Positions 17,724 to 25,153 of a stretch of DNA of 33,794 nucleotides are shown here, piece by piece. The DNA comes from Candidatus Melainabacteria bacterium (GTDB lineage: Bacteria > Cyanobacteriota > Vampirovibrionia > Obscuribacterales > Obscuribacteraceae): NCBI GenBank assembly GCA_013288645.1, contig JABDBL010000027.1, positions 1 through 33,794 of the forward strand, written 5' to 3'. Position 1 is the stretch's first letter. Each line of letters starts with the position of its first letter. The notes beneath the pieces were generated by a model. It did no database searches and had not been told where the DNA came from. It saw only the letters and a program-made list of their open reading frames with translations. The position numbers and the translations under genes are program-made.

Positions 17724-17740
17724 AAACATGGAACATGTTT
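17724..17740 (-). promoter_or_regulatory. Perfect palindrome in the purA leader
   Basis: Arms AAACATG (17724-17730) and CATGTTT (17734-17740) flank a 3-bp spacer. They lie directly upstream of the purA Shine-Dalgarno sequence (17724 begins 14 bp before the TTG start). It could be an operator for a dimeric repressor or an mRNA hairpin that occludes the ribosome site. No family assignment is possible from sequence alone. Confidence 0.35.
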
Positions 17741-17766
17741 TACCAATTCGCTATTCCACGTTAAAC

Positions 17767-17793
17767 TAAATAGGGCAGAACTTGCCCTTGCAA
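17767..17793 (-). promoter_or_regulatory. Candidate purA promoter with an inverted repeat as spacer
   Basis: On the minus strand TTGCAA (17793-17788) and TATTTA (17772-17767) could serve as -35 and -10. The 15-bp spacer is itself a perfect inverted repeat, GGGCA and TGCCC around 5 bp (17773-17787). The spacer is short for a normal sigma-70 promoter, so the arrangement is tentative. Confidence 0.25.
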
Positions 17794-17930
17794 CCGACCA
17801 AGTCTATTTCACGACATTGCCTATGTCAAAAAAGAAACGATTAAGCTTAATCCGCGGGCATATTCATGCGTATATAAAAGCGGCATAGCATAATAAGTAA
17901 ATCGGTAGGACAAACATAAAAAGTGATTTG

Positions 17931-18905
17931 ATGAGTCAAATATTTTCCGAACTACTAAGTCTTGATCAGCCTTTGGCCACAAGAATCTTCCAAAAAGGTA
18001 TCACCAAAAACAAGTTGGCTAAAGCTTACATGTTAGTGGGACATGCAAAAGAAGATAAATGGCGATTGATCTTTGAATTAACCGCCTATCTTAATTGTGA
18101 CAAAATTAAATATGGAGAAAAGCAGTCCTGCTTTATTCAGCAAAATGAGCTAGTTCTCGATAAATGGTGCACAAATTGCCGTTGGATTGAAGCCGATAGG
18201 CATCCGCAGGCATTGATGAAATTAACAGGAAGCAACAATAAAAGCGGCAAAATCGCTGTAGAAGAGGCAAGAGCTTTTGTCGAAGAGGTCGGTAAAACAT
18301 CACCCTATTTTCGGATAATGGTCATTGAAGAGGCTAATCAAGAAATCTTACATAGGTCAGCTGCTAATACATTACTCAAAACAATCGAAGAACCCCGCTC
18401 TGAAGTGCTTATGATTTTCTTTACTCAGGTGGCAACCGATGTTTTGCCAACCATAGCTAGCCGTTGCCAAACAATAATTATGGCTAGCAAACAATACAAT
18501 CGATACTTCTCTTTAGCATCGCCAAATAATTTCAAACAATTTTTGCTATCACAGCCAAACAACGAACAAATGCAAAATAGTGCATCATCCTTTGATAAAT
18601 TTACTAGTGAAAACAGTAATTTGGGCGATGCAATTAGCTTGGTTGAGACTATTCAGTCTTTATTAAAAGATGATATGGATCTCGAAAGTATACTTGACTA
18701 CTTTACAACAAAAGACTTACTTAGCATCAACGATATTTTTAGCCAAAATAGTGCGCGCTATGCTAAAGAATTATTTTTAATCGGACAAATAGCCAAAGAA
18801 CAAAATAAACATTACGTGTCCGAAAAAGCTTTAATAGAGACTTTTGTTTATGCCTGGCACAGGCTTAAAAAAACTGGAACGAGTCCATTGAAAATACAAA
18901 GGTAA
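17931..18905 (+). CDS. holB: DNA polymerase III delta-prime-like clamp-loader subunit
   Basis: The delta-prime subunit is the stator of the clamp loader, the complex that opens the sliding clamp on DNA. This 324-residue protein has the AAA+-type core. There is a zinc-module-like region with Cys residues (LNCDK, KQSCF, WCTNC) followed by the family's ADRHPQ. Then come SGKIAVEEARAFVEEVGKTS, MVIEEANQEILHRSAANTLLKTIEEP (Walker B and sensor region) and the arginine-finger SRC motif in TIASRCQTI. The P-loop is absent (GHAKEDKWRL), as expected for a non-hydrolysing delta-prime subunit rather than DnaX. A TTG directly before the ATG is an alternative start. The RBS is weak. A TPR gene follows after 44 bp. 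Confidence 0.8.
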   Translation: MSQIFSELLSLDQPLATRIFQKGITKNKLAKAYMLVGHAKEDKWRLIFELTAYLNCDKIKYGEKQSCFIQQNELVLDKWCTNCRWIEADRHPQALMKLTGSNNKSGKIAVEEARAFVEEVGKTSPYFRIMVIEEANQEILHRSAANTLLKTIEEPRSEVLMIFFTQVATDVLPTIASRCQTIIMASKQYNRYFSLASPNNFKQFLLSQPNNEQMQNSASSFDKFTSENSNLGDAISLVETIQSLLKDDMDLESILDYFTTKDLLSINDIFSQNSARYAKELFLIGQIAKEQNKHYVSEKALIETFVYAWHRLKKTGTSPLKIQR

Positions 18906-18949
18906 ATTGATGATATAAAAGAAGACAAAACAGCTTAAGATAGAAACAA

Positions 18950-20071
18950 ATGAAAATCTTCGGAAAAAAAGAAAAATCCACCACTGAAAAACCTGCCACT
19001 GCCAGCCAAAACTCAGGTACAGGAAGTATTTTGATTCAGCAGCTATTATCCCCAGCAACCGGATTGGCTATTCTAGGCACTGTGGCTCTGATTTTTTCTT
19101 TTTACCGCGGCGGACAATTGGCAACCCTGGTTGTACCCAAAGACCAATTAAACCAATTCAAAGAAAATTCTTTTTCCTTTAAAAATCGGCCAAAAATCGA
19201 TATCAACTCGCAAGCTGTCATTGATGCTGCTGATAGTTCCGAAGCCGCTATTCTTGCCTCATCCGGTGATTATAAACAAGCAATAAATCAAGCAATGAAA
19301 GATCTGACCTATAATCCTCCTGATTACCTTCCAACCATTGTGGAAGCCGGCGACATATTAAGCCAATTCGGGGACGATAAAGAATTAGCTTTCGGCTTAT
19401 TAGAAAGAGCTGTGATTATGGCTCCAGATAACCAATATTTGACTTTACGCTATTGTCACAGATTAGTAAGCGACGATCGTATCACTGAAGCCGAACCCAA
19501 ATTAATACAATTGGTTCAAAAATATTCCCAATGGGCCGATCCCCAAATTGCCCTTGGTAAGGTACATTTTTTACAGAACAAAATTCCCGTAGCCACAACC
19601 GAACTAATTGGACTTTCGAATAGCAAAGATCTAAATTCAAAGCAGTTAGAACAAGTATCTTTAATGCTGGCCAAATTGGGACGCACAGAAGATGGCTTTG
19701 CCATTTTTCAAAAAGCAGTTAAGGTCGAACCAAAAGATTCTTTCTATGCTTCATACTGCCAAGACTGGGTAACAAAGAATCCCGGTTCTTACGATACAGT
19801 TTTGGCTATGGTAAAAGCGAATCTGTCCGCAAATAAGAACTCGACTAATATTCTTAAGCAGCTGAGTTTAGAGATGAAGCATGCAGCTTTGTTGCTTCTA
19901 CTTAGTCGTGCTCAGGACGCGCAAGCCGCTCTGGAACCTATAGTAGCTGCTAATCCAAAGAATTTTGACTTGCATATATTGCAAGCTGCAGCCTATGTAA
20001 TTCTCGAGCAAACTGATAAGGCTAAAATCGCTTTCCAAAAAGCTGCTAATTGTTATCAACCAAAATTCTAG
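18950..20071 (+). CDS. Membrane-anchored TPR protein
   Basis: The product has 373 residues. A basic, low-complexity N-terminal tail (MKIFGKKEKSTTEKPATAS) precedes one transmembrane helix near residues 35-52 (PATGLAILGTVALIFSFYR), so the rest probably lies outside the cytoplasmic membrane. The remainder is alpha-helical with degenerate tetratricopeptide units, for example DDKELAFGLLERAVIMAPDN, GRTEDGFAIFQKAVKVEPKD and EQTDKAKIAFQKAANCY. No enzyme motif is seen. It follows the delta-prime-like gene by 44 bp on the same strand and may share its transcript, although a functional link is not implied. A scaffold or assembly role is likely but unproven. Confidence 0.7.
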   Translation: MKIFGKKEKSTTEKPATASQNSGTGSILIQQLLSPATGLAILGTVALIFSFYRGGQLATLVVPKDQLNQFKENSFSFKNRPKIDINSQAVIDAADSSEAAILASSGDYKQAINQAMKDLTYNPPDYLPTIVEAGDILSQFGDDKELAFGLLERAVIMAPDNQYLTLRYCHRLVSDDRITEAEPKLIQLVQKYSQWADPQIALGKVHFLQNKIPVATTELIGLSNSKDLNSKQLEQVSLMLAKLGRTEDGFAIFQKAVKVEPKDSFYASYCQDWVTKNPGSYDTVLAMVKANLSANKNSTNILKQLSLEMKHAALLLLLSRAQDAQAALEPIVAANPKNFDLHILQAAAYVILEQTDKAKIAFQKAANCYQPKF

Positions 20072-20095
20072 CCGTTAACTACGTGGACCGGATGC

Positions 20096-20151
20096 CCGGA
20101 TAAATAGGCCCGCAAATTATGAATTGCAGTATCAAGCAACCGGACAAATAG
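20096..20151. repeat. Short direct repeat in a convergent intergenic region
   Basis: CCGGATAAATAG (20096-20107) and CCGGACAAATAG (20140-20151) match at 11 of 12 bases with a 44-bp period. A related ACCGGGATTTAT follows. The 126-bp region lies between the 3' ends of the TPR gene and the phosphatase gene, and I see no clear intrinsic terminator in it. Confidence 0.3.
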
Positions 20152-20197
20152 TCACCGGGATTTATTGTGTAAGCATCTAAAACAACAATTTGCCTGG

Positions 20198-20854
20198 TCA
20201 TCTCTGCATAATGCCAAAAGCTGTTGTCGAATGTGGATTCTCATTCCAACAAATTAAGTCCCATAAGCCTTTGCTATAACTTAGCAAACATATATTTCCA
20301 GTAGCTACTTTCCATTTAGCGTGTTCAATATAATCGCTATAAATATCCTGCATCAACTTAAGAAAGTATTTTAGTCGGCCATTGCTTGACACTGCTAAAG
20401 TCAATCTCTTATCTGCTTGCTCCTCGATTACTTCTTGCACAAAAGATTCTACTTGTTCTTCAATAACTGATTCTAAGCCAGCAAAGGAGGCCGGCCATTT
20501 TCCATACTGCATCCATTCATTGAGTTCAATATCGCCAAATTTTGCTTTAATTTCGTCATTGCTTAAGCCACTCCAACTACCATAATCAATCTCATCAAGA
20601 CGATGATCTAGAATCACCGCCTTAGACAACTGCAATTGATCATGAATAATTTGCGCATAACTTACTGTGCGCTTGAGCCGGGCGGCATAGGTTGCCTCCG
20701 GTTTTATTGAGGCTTTCTCTAAAGCTTGTGCCAAAGACTCTGCTTGAGCCACGCCGCTATCCACAAGAGGTAAATCATTGCGCGCTCCCACCCATACAGC
20801 TTTCTGTCCAGGAGCAAAAGTATTACCATGCCTAGCTAACAACAAATATTGCAC
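20198..20854 (-). CDS. Histidine phosphatase (phosphoglycerate mutase-like) family protein
   Basis: This 218-residue member of the histidine phosphatase superfamily has the phospho-accepting motif LLARHGNTF at residues 6-14. The substrate-arginine region AARLKRTVSYA and the general-acid region DEIDYGSWSGL follow. The second catalytic His, normally in a V-x-H-G segment, is replaced: LAVSSNGRLKYF. I recall this VxSNG variant from other RHGNTF-type relatives, so it may mark a subfamily rather than decay. The GTG start lies 5 nt after the kdsB stop with AGGA just upstream, so it is translated from the kdsB transcript. A sugar-phosphate substrate in the Kdo pathway is possible but only inferred from position. 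Confidence 0.75.
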   Translation of the reverse strand: MQYLLLARHGNTFAPGQKAVWVGARNDLPLVDSGVAQAESLAQALEKASIKPEATYAARLKRTVSYAQIIHDQLQLSKAVILDHRLDEIDYGSWSGLSNDEIKAKFGDIELNEWMQYGKWPASFAGLESVIEEQVESFVQEVIEEQADKRLTLAVSSNGRLKYFLKLMQDIYSDYIEHAKWKVATGNICLLSYSKGLWDLICWNENPHSTTAFGIMQR

Positions 20855-20859
20855 TAATC

Positions 20860-21669
20860 CTAAGCGGTTATTTTAACCAGCTCTCCTTCTTTCTTGATTA
20901 TGCTTTCAACGATAGCAATATCTTCAGGATGATCAACAGACCAATGTGTACGTCCGTTATAATCAACCGACACAACTTTAATCGGTATACCGTTTTCAAG
21001 TATTCGCAACTGTTCCAACCCTTCCGCTAATTCAAGTGCAGTAGGGGCTAGGCGCACATAGTCTTTTAAAGCCTGTAAACGATACGCATACAAACCAATG
21101 TGCCGATAAATTGGCACCAAGCCACTATTGTTTGTTTTATCATCACGCAATGACGGAATTATTGATCTAGAAAAATATAAAGCTTTATTTTGTTGATCAA
21201 AAGTAACGAAGGTACCGCTAGTTATTCCTTCATTCTTATTTTTTTGCATTTGTATGTATTGAGACTTAGTCAATTGTACACATGGCGTAGCTACAGCATA
21301 TTTTTTATTTTCGTCCATCGAAAATGCTTTTAGCAAAGCGGAAATTACAAAGGGCGGTGTCAACACAGCATCCCCCTGTAAATTAATAACAATATCTGGC
21401 GATAATTTTTGTAATTGTAAGGCTTGCAAAATTCGTTCACTACCATTACTCCAATTACTATCAGTCATTTGCACCTTTGCACCAAATGTGATGGCGTGCT
21501 CAACAATACGTTCATCATCAGTGGCAATAATTACCGAATCGACATTTTCAACATCACAAGCAATACGCCATGTACGCTCAAGCAGACTTTTACCTAATAT
21601 ATTAGCTAGCGGTTTGCCTGGAAATCTTTTTGAATCATAACGAGCTGGAATCACTATTGCGGCATACAT
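20860..21669 (-). CDS. kdsB: 3-deoxy-manno-octulosonate (Kdo-type) cytidylyltransferase
   Basis: KdsB activates Kdo with CTP to CMP-Kdo for lipopolysaccharide core synthesis in the cytoplasm. The 269-residue product shows the family blocks: IPARYDSKRFPGKPLANILGK at the N-terminus, VIIATDDERIVEHA, INLQGD, KALYFSRSIIPSLRD, IYRHIGLYAYR, LELAEGLEQLRILENG and VDHPEDI. Two sites differ from the canonical form. QGDEP reads QGDAV, and the HxSGTER block reads NWSNGSER. The RFPGKPL/ATDDERI/INLQGD style is closer to the branch that includes 8-amino-Kdo cytidylyltransferases, so the exact sugar is uncertain. The ATG overlaps the dnaJ stop by one base (TAATG), and the phosphatase gene follows after 5 nt. 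Confidence 0.85.
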   Translation of the reverse strand: MYAAIVIPARYDSKRFPGKPLANILGKSLLERTWRIACDVENVDSVIIATDDERIVEHAITFGAKVQMTDSNWSNGSERILQALQLQKLSPDIVINLQGDAVLTPPFVISALLKAFSMDENKKYAVATPCVQLTKSQYIQMQKNKNEGITSGTFVTFDQQNKALYFSRSIIPSLRDDKTNNSGLVPIYRHIGLYAYRLQALKDYVRLAPTALELAEGLEQLRILENGIPIKVVSVDYNGRTHWSVDHPEDIAIVESIIKKEGELVKITA

Positions 21670-22625
21670 TATGACTTCTTCTCTATTTTGGCAAGCTCTT
21701 CGTATAATTTAATTTGCTCAGGTGTTGGTTTAGTAGGAACAATAATTTTCAACTTCACTAATTGATCGCCAGCTAGCGCACCCTTGATTCCCGGTAAACC
21801 AAGTCCGCGCAAACGCAAAGTTCTCCCAGCTTGAGAACCAGCTGGCACTTTTACTGTTTTTTCTCCCTCCAACGTATTTACTGTTGTATCGGTACCAAGC
21901 ACTGCCTGAGAAGGCGTTATGCTCAATTCACTCAATAAATTATTCCCATCAAGGGTAAAATTAGCATGTGGCTTGGCTTTTACTATTAAATAAATATCTG
22001 CACCATCAGAACCAGCATTTTTACCTGCAACGCGCACCTTTGAGCCAGGATGTACCCCAGCAGGAATTTTTACATCCACAGTTTTTGAGTCACCGTTTGG
22101 TGTACTTATTTGCAAAGTCCGCCTAGAACCTTTGGCCATTTCTTCGAGTGAAAGCTCAATTTCCGCCTCATGATGAGCCGGTACTCGACTTGTTCTGTCT
22201 GCTCCTCTAGCTCCTGCAAAAGTACCCGCTCTACCTCTTGCGCCAGAAAACCCCCCAGGCATTCCTTGTCCGGCCATTGATTGTCCAAAGAGCATATCGA
22301 AGAAATCAGAAAAACTAGATCCCGAGCCGCCACCCGCCATACTGCCAAAGTCAAAATTGAAACCACCAAAATCCGGCGGCGGTCTAAACTCTGAACCTGA
22401 TTTATAATTCGCGCCCAACATATCGTAGCGCTTTCTTTTTTCAGCATCTTTGAGCACTTCATAAGCTTCGGCTATTTCTTTAAATTTTCCTTCAGCACTT
22501 TTGTCGCCCTTATTCGCATCAGGATGAAATTTTCTTGCCAATTTTCTATAGGCAGTTTTGATTTCCTGCTCACTAGCGCTGCGTGGGACGCCAAGAATTT
22601 CATAGTAATCCCTAAATTTAACCAC
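21669..22625 (-). CDS. DnaJ-class (CbpA-like) co-chaperone
   Basis: This is a 318-residue Hsp40 co-chaperone that should stimulate the DnaK ATPase and deliver substrates. The J domain occupies residues 1-70 with the essential HPD in [13 protein letters not shown] Gly/Phe-rich linker ([20 protein letters not shown]) follows. The C-terminal peptide-binding beta domains contain [31 protein letters not shown] and [19 protein letters not shown]. The four CxxCxGxG zinc repeats of canonical DnaJ are missing, so it is the type II (CbpA/DnaJ2) form. The start is GTG. kdsB overlaps its stop codon by one base, giving a three-gene cluster with the phosphatase. Confidence 0.92.
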   Translation of the reverse strand: MVKFRDYYEILGVPRSASEQEIKTAYRKLARKFHPDANKGDKSAEGKFKEIAEAYEVLKDAEKRKRYDMLGANYKSGSEFRPPPDFGGFNFDFGSMAGGGSGSSFSDFFDMLFGQSMAGQGMPGGFSGARGRAGTFAGARGADRTSRVPAHHEAEIELSLEEMAKGSRRTLQISTPNGDSKTVDVKIPAGVHPGSKVRVAGKNAGSDGADIYLIVKAKPHANFTLDGNNLLSELSITPSQAVLGTDTTVNTLEGEKTVKVPAGSQAGRTLRLRGLGLPGIKGALAGDQLVKLKIIVPTKPTPEQIKLYEELAKIEKKS

Positions 22626-22757
22626 TATTAGATTAAATCCTCATGACAAGTAAGGCCTTCACGCCTATACTATTCTTCCATGTTTCTTTTCGGGTGGCAG
22701 TTCTTGTCAAAAGCAAACATAAAAAAATTGACTCAATGTGCCGCAACCAGCAACCGA

Positions 22758-23192
22758 ATGGTATTTATATATGCTGCAGCGCTCGCTTTAATAAGCATAT
22801 TTTTTACTTCAGCAAACGCCATTATTGCAAACAACACCGATAAACGACAATTATCAGCCTTAGAAAGGCAGCTCATTGGAAAATGGTTATTACGCGGAGA
22901 AACAAAAATTCCAACTTTGCTTTACTGGCTTGAATTAACAGAAAACCATAAAGCCATAGTGCACATTCATGATAATTGTCGTTTTGCCAATGCGCCAAGA
23001 ACGACTAATTGGTTGTTAACAGACAGGAAAGAAATTACTTTTAGCAACACAAAATTGCTTAAACCATTTGGTAATTGTTTAACTATTACGAGTAATAATT
23101 ATGGGGATGTCGTGCTAGTAACATGTGGCGCAAAAGCCTCAGCACAAAGGCATAATTACTCGTATCATTATTGCTTCGTACGTGACCATTAG
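22758..23192 (+). CDS. Small secreted hypothetical protein
   Basis: The predicted product has 144 residues and I do not recognise it. I chose the ATG at 22758 because it gives a compact signal peptide (MVFIYAAALALISIFFTSANA, cleavage after ANA near residue 21). The frame is open to an ATG at 22680, and neither start has a clear RBS. The mature part resembles a small beta-barrel or lipocalin-like domain: LIGKWLLRGETKIP at its start, alternating strands, and three or four Cys (DNCRF, GNCLT, VTCGA, YCF) that could form disulfides in the periplasm. It diverges from the dnaJ cluster and ends 6 bp from the convergent rplA stop. Confidence 0.5.
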   Translation: MVFIYAAALALISIFFTSANAIIANNTDKRQLSALERQLIGKWLLRGETKIPTLLYWLELTENHKAIVHIHDNCRFANAPRTTNWLLTDRKEITFSNTKLLKPFGNCLTITSNNYGDVVLVTCGAKASAQRHNYSYHYCFVRDH

Positions 23193-23198
23193 TACAAA

Positions 23199-23921
23199 TT
23201 AGGCTGCTAAATACTTGTGAAGATCTAACAATTTAGTCAAATCTAGACGCACACCAGGACCCATGGTTGAACTTAGAGAAATTGACTTGATATAGATGCC
23301 TTTTACACTAGATGGTTTTATCTTCTGTACTTGTTCTACAGCAGCAGCCAGATTCTTCAAAAGTCTGCTGTCTTCAAAAGACAATTTACCAATAGCCATT
23401 TGTACAACGCCGCCTTCTTTTTCAGAACGGAATGAAACTTTTCCAGCTTTCAGTTCTTTGACAATTTTGCCCACATCGGCAGTGACAGTGCCATCTTTTG
23501 GATTTGGCATCAATCCTTTAGGACCGAGTATTTTACCTAATTTGGAGAGAGCAGCCATTATGTCCGGTGTTGCCACTAACTTATCAAAGCCAAGAAAACC
23601 TTCGCTTATTTTTGTGATCAATTCTTCGCTACCAGCAAAGTCAGCCCCGGCATCCTTAGCCTCTTTGACCTTTTCACCCTTTGCTACTACGGCAACTCTT
23701 ACTTCTTTGCCAGTACCACCAGGCAAATTAACAGTAGAACGAATCTGCTGATCATTTATTTTAGAGTCAACGCCAAGGTGAAAATGAACTTCGACAGTCT
23801 GATCAAATTTCACACTGTTTTCTTTTTTGAGAATTTTTATTGCTTCTTCCGCAGTGATTGGAGCGGTTAATTCACTTCTCAAAGCATCTAATTTTTTTCG
23901 TTTTTTACTAACTCTTGCCAT
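23199..23921 (-). CDS. rplA: Ribosomal protein L1
   Basis: L1 forms the mobile L1 stalk of the 50S subunit, which guides deacylated tRNA from the E site. It also represses its own operon by binding the rplK leader mRNA. The 240-residue product has the standard length and blocks: TVEVHFHLGVD near residue 42, VNLPGGTGKEVRVAVVAKGE, LGKILGPKGLMPNPKDGTV and KGIYIKSISLSSTMGPG. A good GAGG RBS precedes the ATG. It follows rplK by 21 bp. Unusually, rplJ and rplL do not follow; the next gene downstream is convergent, on the plus strand. Confidence 0.98.
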   Translation of the reverse strand: MARVSKKRKKLDALRSELTAPITAEEAIKILKKENSVKFDQTVEVHFHLGVDSKINDQQIRSTVNLPGGTGKEVRVAVVAKGEKVKEAKDAGADFAGSEELITKISEGFLGFDKLVATPDIMAALSKLGKILGPKGLMPNPKDGTVTADVGKIVKELKAGKVSFRSEKEGGVVQMAIGKLSFEDSRLLKNLAAAVEQVQKIKPSSVKGIYIKSISLSSTMGPGVRLDLTKLLDLHKYLAA

Positions 23922-23942
23922 GATCGCCTCTAATGTATATTC

Positions 23943-24368
23943 CTAATCAGCAATGGTGATTCCCATATTTTTCGCAGTACCAGCAATCATCTTTTCTGCT
24001 GCTGCTAAAGTAGTTGCATTTAAATCGGGCAATTTTGTCTTGGCAATTTCAGTAATTTTTGCCTTAGAAATAGAGCCGACCTTGCTCTTATTCGGCGTAG
24101 CCGAACCCTTTTCAATTCCTGCTGCTTTCTTTAATAATTCAGCAGCTGGTGGTGTTTTTAAAACAAATTCAAAAGAGCGGTCTTCATATACTGTTATTTC
24201 AACAGGAACGATAGTTCCGGCTTTGTCTTGGGTCTTTGCATTGTATTCTTTACAAAATTGCATAATATTGACGCCATGTTGACCCAAAGCTGGTCCCACA
24301 GGTGGAGATGGTACAGCTTTTCCAGCTGGAATTTGTAATTTGATTTTCCCAACAACTTTTTTAGCCAC
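23943..24368 (-). CDS. rplK: Ribosomal protein L11
   Basis: L11 binds the GTPase-associated region of 23S rRNA and is needed for factor binding and the stringent response. The 141-residue product is of normal length. It has the N-terminal proline-rich SAM-like segment ([37 protein letters not shown]) and the C-terminal rRNA-binding domain ([33 protein letters not shown]). The start is GTG with AAAGGA 9 nt upstream. It heads the rplK-rplA pair, with a candidate L1-binding hairpin in the 81-bp gap after nusG. Confidence 0.98.
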   Translation of the reverse strand: MAKKVVGKIKLQIPAGKAVPSPPVGPALGQHGVNIMQFCKEYNAKTQDKAGTIVPVEITVYEDRSFEFVLKTPPAAELLKKAAGIEKGSATPNKSKVGSISKAKITEIAKTKLPDLNATTLAAAEKMIAGTAKNMGITIAD

Positions 24369-24391
24369 AATTAAAAATCCTTTATAAAATG

Positions 24392-24427
24392 CTGTCTTCA
24401 GCGCTCAGAAGAGCTATTTTAGGACAG
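24392..24427 (-). promoter_or_regulatory. Candidate L1-binding hairpin in the rplK leader
   Basis: On the minus strand outer arms CTGTC and GACAG (24427-24423 and 24396-24392) enclose an asymmetric internal loop (CTAAAAT against GAA) and an inner hairpin AGCTC-TTCT-GAGC. It sits 24 bp before the rplK GTG. L1 is known to repress the L11 operon in E. coli by binding a leader structure of this type: two short helices around an asymmetric purine-rich loop. The match is by shape and location only. Confidence 0.4.
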
Positions 24428-24449
24428 ATTAGCCAATCACCCTTGATAT

Positions 24450-25010
24450 TTACACTTTTATAACCTGATTAAATTCAAGCTCAACTGGCGTTGCTCGCCC
24501 GAATATAACTACTGAAGCCTTAATACGCTCACGTTCCATATTAATTTCCGTAACTTCACCAGTAAAGTCAGCAAATGGACCACCGGTAATACGGACAAAA
24601 TCCCCAAGCTTTACATCGATTACAGCGGCTTTCTTGCCCTTCAATCCAGACACGGCTATCTGACGACGTAAGATTTTTCGAATTTCAGTATCGTGGACTG
24701 GTGTCGGTCTTTTGCCAGAACCTACATATTTGGTCACCCCAGGCGCTTCTCTAACTACCCGCCAAGAATCATCGTCAAGAATCATTTCCACAAACACATA
24801 GCCTGGATACTCTCTTTCTTTTTTCTCAACGCGCTTACCATCTTTTACCCTGGTAACAATTTTCTCAGGAACTATGACACCAAAAACTCTGTCTTGGGCA
24901 TGCATAGTCAGTATGCGCTTTTCGATATGCTCCTTAACTTTATTTTCATGTCCAGAAGCAGTCTGCACTGCATACCAGCGTCTTAGTCCATCCGTCTTTA
25001 TAAAAGGCAT
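24450..25010 (-). CDS. nusG: Transcription antitermination/elongation factor NusG
   Basis: NusG binds RNA polymerase and links it to Rho or the ribosome. The 186-residue product has the NGN domain (RRWYAVQTASGHENKVKEHI, then EYPGYVFVEMILDDDSWRVVREAPGVTKYVG). The C-terminal KOW domain has the usual GDFVRITGGPFADFTGEVTEI and ERIKASVVIFGRATPVELEFNQV. Length is typical (~180). The ATG is preceded by AAGGGGA. It lies between secE (143 bp upstream, with a hairpin in the gap) and rplK, the conserved bacterial order. Confidence 0.98.
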   Translation of the reverse strand: MPFIKTDGLRRWYAVQTASGHENKVKEHIEKRILTMHAQDRVFGVIVPEKIVTRVKDGKRVEKKEREYPGYVFVEMILDDDSWRVVREAPGVTKYVGSGKRPTPVHDTEIRKILRRQIAVSGLKGKKAAVIDVKLGDFVRITGGPFADFTGEVTEINMERERIKASVVIFGRATPVELEFNQVIKV

Positions 25011-25080
25011 TTCCAGTTTCCCCTTTACACCAGCTGCTTCGGCAACTTTGCTCGCCTCAACACTTTTATTCCGTTTCTGC

Positions 25081-25096
25081 TGGGGTTATCACCCCA
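25081..25096 (-). promoter_or_regulatory. Stable hairpin between secE and nusG
   Basis: Perfect 6-bp arms TGGGGT and ACCCCA flank a 4-nt loop (GATA on the minus strand). A further 2 bp can form around a bulge. No T-run follows on the minus strand, so it is not a simple intrinsic terminator. It may be a processing or attenuation structure, or it may limit nusG relative to secE. Confidence 0.4.
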
Positions 25097-25153
25097 TGCT
25101 TCCCTGCCGTTTGATCCAATCAGTTCAATTCTTCTTCAAGTTAAATTCAGGAC

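Noticed and set aside
17724-17740. SOS/LexA box
   Set aside because: The palindrome resembles Gram-positive/cyanobacterial LexA sites only loosely (GAAC...GTTC core not exact), and purA is not an SOS gene.
20198-20854. Histidine phosphatase as a dead enzyme because of the missing second His
   Set aside because: I recall VxSNG variants in other RHGNTF-type relatives, so the change may be a subfamily trait; calling it inactive is not supported.
23296-23751. 151-codon plus-strand frame across rplA
   Set aside because: It is antisense to a clear ribosomal protein gene and has no RBS or family resemblance, so it is a frame shadow.
25081-25096. Hairpin read as an intrinsic terminator after secE
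   Set aside because: No T-run follows on the minus strand, so it was kept only as a structured element, not as a terminator.
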